Of a stretch of 64,000 bases of DNA, positions 15,501 to 23,461 are shown one piece after another; position 1 is the first letter of the stretch, and each line of letters begins with the position of its first letter. The stretch is from a virus: positions 1 to 64,000 of IMG/VR virus record IMGVR_UViG_3300035698_018668; one strand, 5' to 3'. Made by a program: the position numbers and the translations under genes. The notes beneath the pieces were generated by a model. The model saw nothing but the letters and a program-made list of their open reading frames with translations. It made no database searches and was not told the DNA's origin.

Positions 15501-18500
15501 CAGAAGCTTACGTTTATAGTGTGGCACAAACCACGCAGCTAAACGCACCTACGGAAGTAACCCCGTTAGCCTCGCCGGATATTAAAGTACTCGCGGGAAG
15601 CATTGTATTAACGCCCCCAAGCATTGTAAAAAGCAATCGGGTTTATCAATTCAAGTACAACACCGTAAATAATATTAATACGGCCCTAGATGGTGTCAGT
15701 GGCAACGCCTTAACGATTAACAACGTGATAGGCGGGCAAACTTACTACTTCTGGTATAGAAGCTCGTCTGAGGCCGGTGTGGGCTCTTGGAGAACTACTT
15801 CTGCAGTTGGGCAAGAGCAAACGCTTTATGATTGGAAGGTGTGGGCTAATGATGCAGCGGGGGCTGGAATTTCTGTGGTTGAGGGGGATAGGCCTTATGT
15901 GGGTATCAGCTCAGGCCATACAACATCCACGCCAGTAATTACCGACCCAAGCATTTACACCTTCATCTTAAAGAAGGGTGAGAAGGGTGATGAGGGGATA
16001 CTCCCAGCCCCAACTGGGAATCCAGGGCTTTTTGCAAACGACACGCACCTCGGTTATCACGATGGAACTAATTGGGCAACTTACTTTGATAGCGCAGGTA
16101 GGCTTTATCTAAACGGGTCCAGTGACTTAACCAGTTTCTTCTACTTTGACGGCGGGGATATGCGCCTGACAGGGTTTGGAGATTTCGATGGTGGTCTTCG
16201 AGCTGACTTAGACGGGGCTTATATTGGTGTGGGTCGTGAACCTGCTGCGGACTATAGCGGGGGTTTTGCTACTTCCGCAACTTTTGCGGAAGCGATAATG
16301 GGCTTTGGTTTGCAGTATATTAAAGCCACAGTCCAAGGCATCTTCATGGAGGGGGATGTGTATGTAAACAACACATTGCTTACCGATATTGTGGCTAGTG
16401 GCGCGAATAACAGCACTATTTCTATCAGTGCCGGAGACTGTTTGACTACAGGCGGGAGCTTCACGCTCAATCAAAGCTCTAATAAAACAATTACCATCGA
16501 CCATGGTTCTCTGGCGGCTTCAATAGACTATGGCGTAAAAAACAGTCTAGCCGTAATCAACTTCATATCTCAAGACAGTTTTGGACATCTAAAGTCAGCC
16601 GAAACGATAGACCTAGCTGCAGAGTTTGCTAAGTATATTCCGAAAACTTCGATTAACACTTCAGCCACCTCTACGAGCAGTACTACGGTTGCTGCTTCTA
16701 GCGCTCTTAGGAGCGTGTATTTGACCGCTAATGATGCCTTACCTAAAAGTGGTGGTTCCTTAACGGGTAACCTCAGTATGGGGTCTAATAATGTTATATT
16801 TACTAGCACGTATGGACTTCAGTCTACTGGACCGTGGTTGAAGCTAAGTACTGCTCATGGATATATCGAATTTGGGCCAGCTAATGCTACTTATGCTCAT
16901 ATTTATACTGACCGACCTAATTTTTATTTTAATAAAGAATTACAAGTATTAGGTAAAGAAGTATACCACGCAGGGAATATCCCAACGTGGGACCAAGACA
17001 CTACGGGTACGGCTGCTAATGCGAACCAACTAGCAGGTAATCAAGCAAGTTACTACAATCATCGTAATTATAATGATGTAACCAACTACTTAGGTGGTTA
17101 TTATGTATCCGGGGGCTCTGAGAAACCTAACGGCTCTTTATTTGGTTCTGGTAGATTAAAGCTTGCAATGCTTGCAGGTTCAAACTTAGGAGTCGTCGGT
17201 ACGTGGCATGATGTTCTATGGTTAAGTGGTTACTCTGGCGGGGATGTTAAGACCTCTACAGCATTAAGCTTTAGTAAAAACACATCAGGCGTTCCAGTTG
17301 TTAACATCTTACAGCAAGCATTTGATGCTCCGGCTTGGGGTACTCCTTATGAGATATATCATACAGGTAACATTCCAACGTGGGATCAGAGTACAACGGG
17401 TAATGCAGCAACGGCAACAAATTTAGCGAATATACCTACGAGTTTTAACGGTACGTATCCTATGGTCGTTAATGCCAGCGGTACGCTATATAGTGATGCC
17501 GGAGTTACTTTTAGAGGTTCCGACAACACGCTAACTTGTACTAACTTTGCGGGCAACGCGTCAACAGTGACTGATGGTGTTTATCTCAACGCTAACAACG
17601 TCCTGAATGGTAACAATGAGTTTAGTAGCACTGACACAAGTGGTAATTATGGTACTGCGGGTATAGAACTACGTGAAGTTGGGCGTGTTGGCAATGCCCA
17701 AAGTGTTCCTGCTTACGCACCGGCATTATCCTTTCACTGGGGACAGCGAGTACAGGGTCGTTTAGCATTACACTCCGATAGTAGGTTTCATTTTACAGAT
17801 GGAGGAACACACACTACTTATAAAGATGTTCAAGCAAGGACTTTTTATGGTGCTTTAAATGGTAATGCCACAACAGCCTCAACAGCTTCTAAGGTCACAT
17901 TTAATGCAGCAGACACTTCTAATAATAACTGGAAGGTTCTTTGGGGTAACAGCTCAGACTACGTCTATCAAACTGCGGGGTTCACATTTAACCCTTCTAA
18001 AGGTGAGTTACAAGTTGGAGGGGATATTGTCTGTGGTACAGACGTTAGAGTGCAAGGTACAGGTTCAAATACTGCTCCTGCTACTGATGACTTGATGTTA
18101 AGCGGGTATGGTCTTATGGGCAACCGTGGAAATATTTACATCACGAATAGCTCAGGGGATGTGTCAATTGGTTCAGGGAATGTACATGGTTCATCTACAA
18201 AGTTAATTATTAGTAACAACTCTGTCAACATATATAATAGTAACTTACTGATAGGTGGAACTGAGGTAATTGCGGCTAATAGGGCAGCTACGTTTCCTTC
18301 CGTACAACTAGGCTCTATAGTTTTAAGCGAGAGTACTGATAGCAGTGGATTACTTAGGATATCTGATGCTACTACAACTTGGTCAGGGATACAGATAGGA
18401 AATAACACTGAAGATTTGTGGTCATTTATGGCTGACGGTGATACCGCTGGTATATACAACGACTCAACTAATGAATGGCACATCCTGTTTGCCGACAATG

Positions 18501-18895
18501 GGGCTACTCAACTACACCACAATGCGGTTTCTAGGTTGCAAACCACTTCGTCTGGGGTAAACGTGACGGGCATTGTAACTGCAAGTGGAACAATAACGGG
18601 CTCTGACGCAATAGCTACTTCTGATAGAAGGCTGAAAGAAAATTTAGTTAAAATAGAAGACCCAATTGGTAAGCTGAATGCTATTAATGGGTATACGTTT
18701 AACTGGATTAGTAACCCTGACGAACGGGTTGCTCACACGATAGCTCAAGAGGTTGAAGCTGTATACCCTGAAGCTGTAAAGACTAATGAAGAGGGTACTA
18801 AGCACGTATCCTTATCAGCAGAAATAGCCTTACTAATTGAAGTGTGTAAAGCACAGCAAAAAGAAATTGACGAACTGAAAAGGAAAGTTAGTTAA
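12554..18895 (+). CDS. tip attachment protein J fused to long tail fibre with S74-type chaperone
   Basis: A 2113-aa protein with AGGAG 6 bases before ATG. The first ~800 residues are J-like (Gly-rich start, IAEGPIFGI, FNDTPI-type segment, fibronectin-like repeats). A short GEKGDEG collagen-like piece near 1140 leads to fibre-type repeats, including two units with the shared phrase HAGNIPTWDQDTTG / HTGNIPTWDQSTTG. The last ~90 residues (SDRRLKENLVKIEDPIGKL, then a terminal coiled coil) are the intramolecular chaperone of the peptidase S74 family, which trimerises the fibre and then cuts itself off. It should determine receptor binding. One polypeptide thus joins hub and fibre. Confidence 0.9.
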   Translation: MKYKGSGGGGPSDKSDTLFSTDAFEILLGIAEGPIFGIAGDTPEEKLQNIFINDTPIFDTNNVDNFDESQLLIRFEKGLEVTAAEDPEFGQTPIRYIFDGATVNQSVGSQLLFEVPISKTTPLITGGFDRIQVRILVSSLVRYTDDGARTHEVDFDIKCTKVGATTWTLESHNISGKTTGSGFTREYTIIVPRTVGTEAYEIEVVKRTNDEDDDKRDSQIYWQSYDLISSKGDAYSNDETPYSDPSLEYHPGTSMLHFSGVLGQQLNSVPTINANYRGLMCSVPSNYTPETKTYDETSAWDGTFSAEKYPTDNPVWLAHELITNLRFGAVRYNPKIKVNRYSWYEKAKYADGYNAITGVKDLNDPISGAQQVARYTFNAVLTDPSNGIKFVNQILATAYFLAVEDELGEIKLYADMPSLPVETLTPEMCVQVTGQSEFLYSYSPLKERSNEVKASYIDKDNEYVTQYLGAIRDEDAIAKYGLNSTEFTALGTTTSWECYRKMYLMLSSMLSEVEIVTFTLPLAGIQFSIFEVVNIIDPVMGYGLSGRIISLNYASRKISVRDPLFIDETGIYTVKIQGLTQTHEYTTFISLDKEGIPLFEFTLNADLPPQVELAEYPVVRIENPINSTKTVGLPKPYRITNIEESDDKGIDMYVISAVEVNPNKHTDADLLTQSVTPQYNFFRSKPLKKVQNLQVVDQSTVRTLKGANNSLWISWDEQEDRPLGTLYNIEVITDSISGANQTYITSENFAEIKGLDFGNIIIQVTAEANSVSGPSAFVKWEIVRVNAGDLTLSSAVPVINAALNGFVLNADLELPYAFSNNPNEVIDLLKVGYIDRVFCQLFDISGTGNVYLGEFFSKNGEFNLTASQIRQVLKNPEVLPDELQLRFHFEDSVRDRYPGTSNLDFTYVIQTVGTITGVVLSALDSDYSEYQADWDSTHFGYDVTLFENDGKTVVFKTTVFTNSLNLPTLDPSKNYKFVIQGFSEAYVYSVAQTTQLNAPTEVTPLASPDIKVLAGSIVLTPPSIVKSNRVYQFKYNTVNNINTALDGVSGNALTINNVIGGQTYYFWYRSSSEAGVGSWRTTSAVGQEQTLYDWKVWANDAAGAGISVVEGDRPYVGISSGHTTSTPVITDPSIYTFILKKGEKGDEGILPAPTGNPGLFANDTHLGYHDGTNWATYFDSAGRLYLNGSSDLTSFFYFDGGDMRLTGFGDFDGGLRADLDGAYIGVGREPAADYSGGFATSATFAEAIMGFGLQYIKATVQGIFMEGDVYVNNTLLTDIVASGANNSTISISAGDCLTTGGSFTLNQSSNKTITIDHGSLAASIDYGVKNSLAVINFISQDSFGHLKSAETIDLAAEFAKYIPKTSINTSATSTSSTTVAASSALRSVYLTANDALPKSGGSLTGNLSMGSNNVIFTSTYGLQSTGPWLKLSTAHGYIEFGPANATYAHIYTDRPNFYFNKELQVLGKEVYHAGNIPTWDQDTTGTAANANQLAGNQASYYNHRNYNDVTNYLGGYYVSGGSEKPNGSLFGSGRLKLAMLAGSNLGVVGTWHDVLWLSGYSGGDVKTSTALSFSKNTSGVPVVNILQQAFDAPAWGTPYEIYHTGNIPTWDQSTTGNAATATNLANIPTSFNGTYPMVVNASGTLYSDAGVTFRGSDNTLTCTNFAGNASTVTDGVYLNANNVLNGNNEFSSTDTSGNYGTAGIELREVGRVGNAQSVPAYAPALSFHWGQRVQGRLALHSDSRFHFTDGGTHTTYKDVQARTFYGALNGNATTASTASKVTFNAADTSNNNWKVLWGNSSDYVYQTAGFTFNPSKGELQVGGDIVCGTDVRVQGTGSNTAPATDDLMLSGYGLMGNRGNIYITNSSGDVSIGSGNVHGSSTKLIISNNSVNIYNSNLLIGGTEVIAANRAATFPSVQLGSIVLSESTDSSGLLRISDATTTWSGIQIGNNTEDLWSFMADGDTAGIYNDSTNEWHILFADNGATQLHHNAVSRLQTTSSGVNVTGIVTASGTITGSDAIATSDRRLKENLVKIEDPIGKLNAINGYTFNWISNPDERVAHTIAQEVEAVYPEAVKTNEEGTKHVSLSAEIALLIEVCKAQQKEIDELKRKVS

Positions 18896-20112
18896 TGGCT
18901 ATATTTACAGTAAATGTGTTTTATGAGTTTGGAGAAGGCGGTGGAATTTCAGCTACCACCACCGACAATCTCAGCGCAATGGCGCGTGGAGATTACCTGC
19001 ACATGTATGGTGATTTTTCTGGACCCGGAACGAATAACATTTACGCTAGGGGATTTCAGTCGGGTGTTTGGACCAATACAGCCGATGTATTATTAAACTC
19101 AGGACAGACTACAATAAAGCGAATCAGCCTATCTGCTGCTGACGGTGCGAATGACATTGTATTGTTTACCCGAACTAACACTACGGGCGATAGCGTAGCT
19201 ATTACTGTTAGTGTTGCGGATGTTACGCCAGATACCTTTAATTGGAATAACGTATCTAATGTAGAGCCAAATACCGCGATTAATTTAGGGTCCCAACGGC
19301 TGTTAGGATTTAACCGCCCCTTGGGTGTTTCCGTAACTAACGGGTATCACTTAATTTACAGGGGCTCTCGTATAATTTATGGCGGCTCTGTAGAAAATAA
19401 TGACCTCTTAGAAATAAGAACCTCTGAATTTACTGACTATGGGCAATCAAAAACAGTGACGGTTTCTGTTGGCTCGGTACCGAGTAAAAATATAAGTGTT
19501 GCTGCGAGAACAGGTCCATTAATAGATCAACTAATTCCTTTAGGTATCACATCGGGCACCATAGCTTTAAAAGCAAGTTTGTTTAATTTCTTTGGTGGGG
19601 TAAGCCCGTCAAATGTCAAACTAACTGACTACTACAAAGGGGGTAATTATGTACCCACGATTTCTCAAAATTCAGCAGTGCCCACTTCCGGTCAAATTAA
19701 GTTAACTGACTTTTATGGCTCACACACAGCTTATTATTTTATCATTCCTCCTGTGGGTAAATCAGTTGAGGCCAATACAATTAGTGCGGCTCGCACTCTT
19801 ACTCTAGTTTGGGATAAAGGGTTTAGTGATTGGGAAATAGGTTTTGGGGCAGGGTTGGAAGCAACCGCGCAATACACGTTACAAGTGTCGGTGGATAACA
19901 ACGGAGCAGGTACGACAAGTCCGACCATAACCGGAGCTAGTGGCACATTCAGCACTGCTAACACTCGAATAACAATATCTCAAACTATGGCGCAAAGTAC
20001 CGAAAGACTAATTTCAGGCACGTTAACAATCGGGGCTAGAAATGTTATTGATGGTACCACACAGTCTATATCCAGAACGGTAGATTGGTCGCTCATATTT
20101 TATGGACCTTAA
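18895..20112 (+). CDS. tail fibre-associated protein
   Basis: A 405-aa protein with TAATG overlap to the fibre gene and AAGGAAAG upstream. It is beta-rich, Ser/Thr/Asn-rich and has two related segments near residues 235 and 265 (SNVKLTDYYKGG and GQIKLTDFYGS). The second type, GQIKLTDFYGS, is frequent in phage tail fibres and tip proteins. Probably a fibre accessory or receptor-binding subunit. Confidence 0.65.
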   Translation: MAIFTVNVFYEFGEGGGISATTTDNLSAMARGDYLHMYGDFSGPGTNNIYARGFQSGVWTNTADVLLNSGQTTIKRISLSAADGANDIVLFTRTNTTGDSVAITVSVADVTPDTFNWNNVSNVEPNTAINLGSQRLLGFNRPLGVSVTNGYHLIYRGSRIIYGGSVENNDLLEIRTSEFTDYGQSKTVTVSVGSVPSKNISVAARTGPLIDQLIPLGITSGTIALKASLFNFFGGVSPSNVKLTDYYKGGNYVPTISQNSAVPTSGQIKLTDFYGSHTAYYFIIPPVGKSVEANTISAARTLTLVWDKGFSDWEIGFGAGLEATAQYTLQVSVDNNGAGTTSPTITGASGTFSTANTRITISQTMAQSTERLISGTLTIGARNVIDGTTQSISRTVDWSLIFYGP

Positions 20113-20125
20113 GAGGATTACTTAA

Positions 20126-20476
20126 ATGGTAACAGCAACTTTTACAGACCCTCAAGGGCAGACGTGGACAAATGCGGTTATTAAGGCTGTTAACTTTTCG
20201 TTAGTCAGTAATGTACTCAAAGAAAGAACGCATGGCACGAGTGAGGTTTTTAGTTATACCGATGAACTGGATTCTTATTATGACATCCACACTCAATTTG
20301 CTTATTGGGCAAACCAAGCATCTTTAGATGCCAACAACCCCCCTTACATTTTAAGTAGGGAAAGTGCTTCACCTCCTTCGAACTGGTTTTGGTTTAGTAG
20401 TGAAGGTGTCGCGCCAATTGATTTAGATGCTATAGAACTAGCGTGTGAATCTTATTTAGTCACCCATATTTTATAA
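20126..20476 (+). CDS. tail-associated hypothetical protein, paralog A
   Basis: A 116-aa protein with AGAGGA upstream. It shares length and a motif order with the next gene: TDPQGQxW at the start, FxYWxxQ and PYIL in the middle, then AC..YL near the C-terminus. Both follow the fibre genes, suggesting a duplicated small fibre or adhesin component. No known family recognised. Confidence 0.6.
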   Translation: MVTATFTDPQGQTWTNAVIKAVNFSLVSNVLKERTHGTSEVFSYTDELDSYYDIHTQFAYWANQASLDANNPPYILSRESASPPSNWFWFSSEGVAPIDLDAIELACESYLVTHIL

Positions 20477-20493
20477 ACCACTGAGGATACACC

Positions 20494-20844
20494 ATGGATT
20501 TTTTAACAACCCACACGAATTACACGGACCCCCAAGGTCAGCTTTGGGCCGCGCCCGTATTCGGCATTTCGTATGCTACTGAAAACACTAATCAGAATGC
20601 GGGGGTAGCCTTAGACTTTGAAGATATGTTAACCCTAACGGAAACCATAAGTAAAAATAGAAATGTTAACGTACGTTTCTTTTACTGGCCGAGCCAAGAA
20701 ACCAAGGATACCGGGTATGCCCCCTACATTCTTGCGAATGTCTTAACTATGAGCTTCGACTTTAACGCTTCAGGTGTTGAGTACGAAAATCTTACCCTAA
20801 AAGAAGCTTGTTTTTATTACTTACAAAACACTATTTTAGCTTAA
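20494..20844 (+). CDS. tail-associated hypothetical protein, paralog B
   Basis: A 116-aa protein with GAGGA 7 bases before ATG. It is a diverged copy of the gene just upstream (TDPQGQLW, FFYWPSQE, PYIL, ACFYYL). The matching length and motif spacing argue for tandem duplication followed by divergence. Function unknown. Confidence 0.6.
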   Translation: MDFLTTHTNYTDPQGQLWAAPVFGISYATENTNQNAGVALDFEDMLTLTETISKNRNVNVRFFYWPSQETKDTGYAPYILANVLTMSFDFNASGVEYENLTLKEACFYYLQNTILA

Positions 20845-20867
20845 GTTATAGTCTCCGTGCTGTATTG

Positions 20868-20893
20868 AAGATAGCCCAAACTTGGGCTATCTT
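20868..20893 (+). terminator. 12-bp hairpin, terminator-like
   Basis: AAGATAGCCCAA pairs perfectly with TTGGGCTATCTT, with a 2-base centre, followed by only TTTAA. It closes the fibre gene group and lies immediately before a leader copy. The weak U-tract suggests a partial terminator or mRNA 3'-end/processing structure. Confidence 0.55.
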
Positions 20894-20918
20894 TAAGGTC
20901 CTAAAATTTGGATTGACG

Positions 20919-21458
20919 ATGATTAACGGAGCCCCTATGGCACATGTAATAGTTGAAGGCTTACCCCTAGACCCTTTTCGGGTTGGGTTCCCCAACCCCT
21001 ATAAAAAACCAGTCCGGTCAGATGTCTCTTTTGACCCCGTTAGAGTCCTACTAGCTGGGCTTTTTCTACTTAGCTGCTTCTTGTGGTGGGCGGTATTAGT
21101 CGCAGCCATGTCGGTTATTCAACTCCCGATTAGTATTCTTGCTATCTATCTGACCGAATCGGTTTTGTTTATTGGCGCGGATGGTCGACCACGTAAATTA
21201 TTTTGGAAAAAATATAGATATAATCTGTGGATTACCCAAGACCAGGCCGTCAATGCTATTCACGGCGGCAACATCGATATCCACCTCTCGAGTCGTATGG
21301 GCTATAACTCAAACATGAAACAATCCAAAACTTTCTGGTATATGGAACGATTCGTAAATTGGTTCTTCCTGGTTATCTTTAAACAAGACGACCACTGTTG
21401 GAGTGCCATTGAATTTGATGAAGTGCATGTTACTGATTTCGGGGGATCTAATGACTGA
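20919..21458 (+). CDS. membrane protein of unknown function
   Basis: A 179-aa protein with one or two hydrophobic segments at about residues 42-78 (LLAGLFLLSCFLWWAVLVAA and following) and a soluble, aromatic-rich C-terminus. The start chosen is the ATG ending a leader copy (TTTGGATTGACGATG); an ATG six codons later also has GGAG upstream. It overlaps the next gene by 8 bases. It lies upstream of the lysis genes; a lysis or superinfection role is possible but not shown. Confidence 0.6.
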   Translation: MINGAPMAHVIVEGLPLDPFRVGFPNPYKKPVRSDVSFDPVRVLLAGLFLLSCFLWWAVLVAAMSVIQLPISILAIYLTESVLFIGADGRPRKLFWKKYRYNLWITQDQAVNAIHGGNIDIHLSSRMGYNSNMKQSKTFWYMERFVNWFFLVIFKQDDHCWSAIEFDEVHVTDFGGSND

Positions 21459-22113
21459 AAAATATACTACCGTTCGAAGAGCTTTTTTAATACGCCTAGG
21501 GCATATCCTTAAAGGTATTTTCGTCCTCATCTACCCAACGTTCATTGCCACTCGGGATAACTTGGCCGAGTTGCCTTTTGGCTACGACCTTATCCATGGG
21601 AATAAAGAAGATGGATGGAATGGCAATATCGTAACGCGCCGCTTTTGGGACGGTCAAGGTTGGTGGCCATCCTATTTGGGGGTTGTATGGGATGAACTAA
21701 GCTTTATGAAGAAGTGGCGGTTAGGGTACCAGTGGTGTGCTATCCGAAACCCAGCTTGGAACGTTCGCTATCTTCCTTCGGCAAGCACAAGCGTCGACAC
21801 AATTGATGTTCTTCGATATTTACTTAGCGGCAATTGTGACCGCGTGGATAAAGAAAGCCAGGATAATTTATTTTATGACTTTGAGTTCTTAAATTCTGAC
21901 GGTGTTCATTATGGTTACTACCGTCACACCCGAATCTATTCACTCCCTGAGGTACGGATAGGCTCTTATATCTTAATCAAAGGGGGCGCTAGGTACCTTC
22001 ACAGACGTTGGGGTTTGAAAGTATACCCCCAATATTTTGGGGGAAAGGTTCCCCTTTACAAGCAACGTTCTGTCCCTATTTATCAGTTTGAAATTCTCAT
22101 ATTAAAAGGTTAA
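21451..22113 (+). CDS. hypothetical protein (DUF7338-like?)
   Basis: A 220-aa protein starting in the ATGACTGA overlap with the previous gene. It is Trp/Tyr-rich, with a hydrophobic N-terminal segment (about residues 15-32) and a distinctive GNKEDGWNGN and QWCAIRNPAWNVRY region. Similar short soluble phage proteins occur in late clusters; I think of DUF7338 but cannot verify. Function unknown. Confidence 0.55.
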   Translation: MTEKYTTVRRAFLIRLGHILKGIFVLIYPTFIATRDNLAELPFGYDLIHGNKEDGWNGNIVTRRFWDGQGWWPSYLGVVWDELSFMKKWRLGYQWCAIRNPAWNVRYLPSASTSVDTIDVLRYLLSGNCDRVDKESQDNLFYDFEFLNSDGVHYGYYRHTRIYSLPEVRIGSYILIKGGARYLHRRWGLKVYPQYFGGKVPLYKQRSVPIYQFEILILKG

Positions 22114-22119
22114 CCAGTT

Positions 22120-22815
22120 GTGAACGAAGATTTAACCCAGAATACCCCTCTACTCCGGAGGGCTGAAAAACACATTCATTGGAACTTATGGATCCCGATT
22201 ATCGTCGCGGTACTTGGGTGGCTTATGGTTTCGTTTGGTAACTCCGGGGACCAAGAGAAGCTTTATATCGAGACTAACGTGCTCTTAAGTAAACAGCTTG
22301 CGGAACAACGGATTGCCTTTAATGAGCAAATGGAGTCTCAATCCATAAGGTTTGAAAAAATTATTTCTAAATTAACGAAAGATAATATTGAATTAAAACT
22401 CCAATTAGTCCAAGTAAGCGCCGAGCTTAATATCAACATGAACAAAACAGAGCTTTATCAAAATGTACTTAACACATTACCTTTCCCCGCTTGGATAAAA
22501 CGGATGGATGCCGATGGCCAATTCAGGATGGTGATGATTAACGAACAGTTCACCAGCCAGTATGGGATTACCCCAAGTGAGTATGTTGGGCGCACTGATT
22601 TTCAGGTGCACCCTAAGGAGTTAGCCACTAAATATTTTGAAGCTGACCGTAAAGTACTCTCATCAGGTAAAGGATTCACCGAGTACGAAGTTAGTATTCA
22701 AGGGGGGGAGGAAGTTCAAACGCTAGTTTATAGATTCCTTTTTAACCTCCCGAATAATATAGATGGGGTGGCCGGGGTGGCCGTCACCCAAAAACTACTA
22801 AAGAGAAATCCATAA
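22120..22815 (+). CDS. membrane-anchored coiled-coil PAS-domain protein
   Basis: A 231-aa protein starting at GTG with AAAGG upstream. Residues about 20-40 (WIPIIVAVLGWLMVSFG) are one transmembrane helix, about 45-105 a coiled coil, and about 105-225 a PAS domain: NTLPFPAWIKR, then VMINEQFTSQYGITPSEYVG and the RTDFQVHPKELATKYFEAD phrase typical of PAS sensors. No kinase, cyclase or other output domain follows. PAS domains bind small ligands or haem, or dimerise. A phage copy beside late membrane and lysis genes could sense host state or partner a host kinase; this is inference. Confidence 0.75.
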   Translation: MNEDLTQNTPLLRRAEKHIHWNLWIPIIVAVLGWLMVSFGNSGDQEKLYIETNVLLSKQLAEQRIAFNEQMESQSIRFEKIISKLTKDNIELKLQLVQVSAELNINMNKTELYQNVLNTLPFPAWIKRMDADGQFRMVMINEQFTSQYGITPSEYVGRTDFQVHPKELATKYFEADRKVLSSGKGFTEYEVSIQGGEEVQTLVYRFLFNLPNNIDGVAGVAVTQKLLKRNP

Positions 22816-23459
22816 TGCAACTACACGACTTTAATACACTAGCCGAAGCACAAGCGCATATAGAGATAAACCCAGAACTGATTCATCGAGATACGATGAA
22901 TGGGATCCTAGGACTAGGTGGGGTCTATTCAGCAATGAAAAAGATCGCATTTACCGAAGGACATCCCGCGCAAAACGCAATGGATGCCTTTATGGACTCA
23001 TTAGAATTTAATTTTAAAAATGGTGAGCCAGGCAGTACAGGTGAAGTTCAGAAAACCGCGTTTGATAATTTAATCGCTGCGAATATAACAGTTGACATGG
23101 CGGGTACTGTCGTTCAAGTCTCGGCAGTACTGAACGCGCTAAAACCGGTTATATTAGCAAAAGCGAACCCTACAACTACCCCGTTTTTAAATAGAACCCA
23201 GCACGATTTTGATTTGGCGAAGGGTACAATTTCACGTACTCAAGTCACAGTTGAACAAGGTTTTTGCACTATCACAACATCAGCAGACGCACCAAGACAT
23301 AATCCCCAAATATACCGTCGAATTACTTTTACAAACGGTTCTTTTGAGTTCGTTAGAGTGGCAGGTTTTAGAGACGTAGAAGCTGCAAATACTTACCGGG
23401 TACAATGCCCGAACTTCCCTGATTTGTGGGTTGATGATGCGTATAATTTGGTGAGCTAG
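22815..23459 (+). CDS. hypothetical late protein
   Basis: A 214-aa protein overlapping the PAS gene stop by TAATG and ending 2 bases before the next ATG. No recognised motif; Ala-rich helical N-terminal half and beta C-terminal half. Tight spacing to the adhesin gene suggests it is co-expressed with it. Confidence 0.5.
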   Translation: MQLHDFNTLAEAQAHIEINPELIHRDTMNGILGLGGVYSAMKKIAFTEGHPAQNAMDAFMDSLEFNFKNGEPGSTGEVQKTAFDNLIAANITVDMAGTVVQVSAVLNALKPVILAKANPTTTPFLNRTQHDFDLAKGTISRTQVTVEQGFCTITTSADAPRHNPQIYRRITFTNGSFEFVRVAGFRDVEAANTYRVQCPNFPDLWVDDAYNLVS

Positions 23460-23461
23460 AA

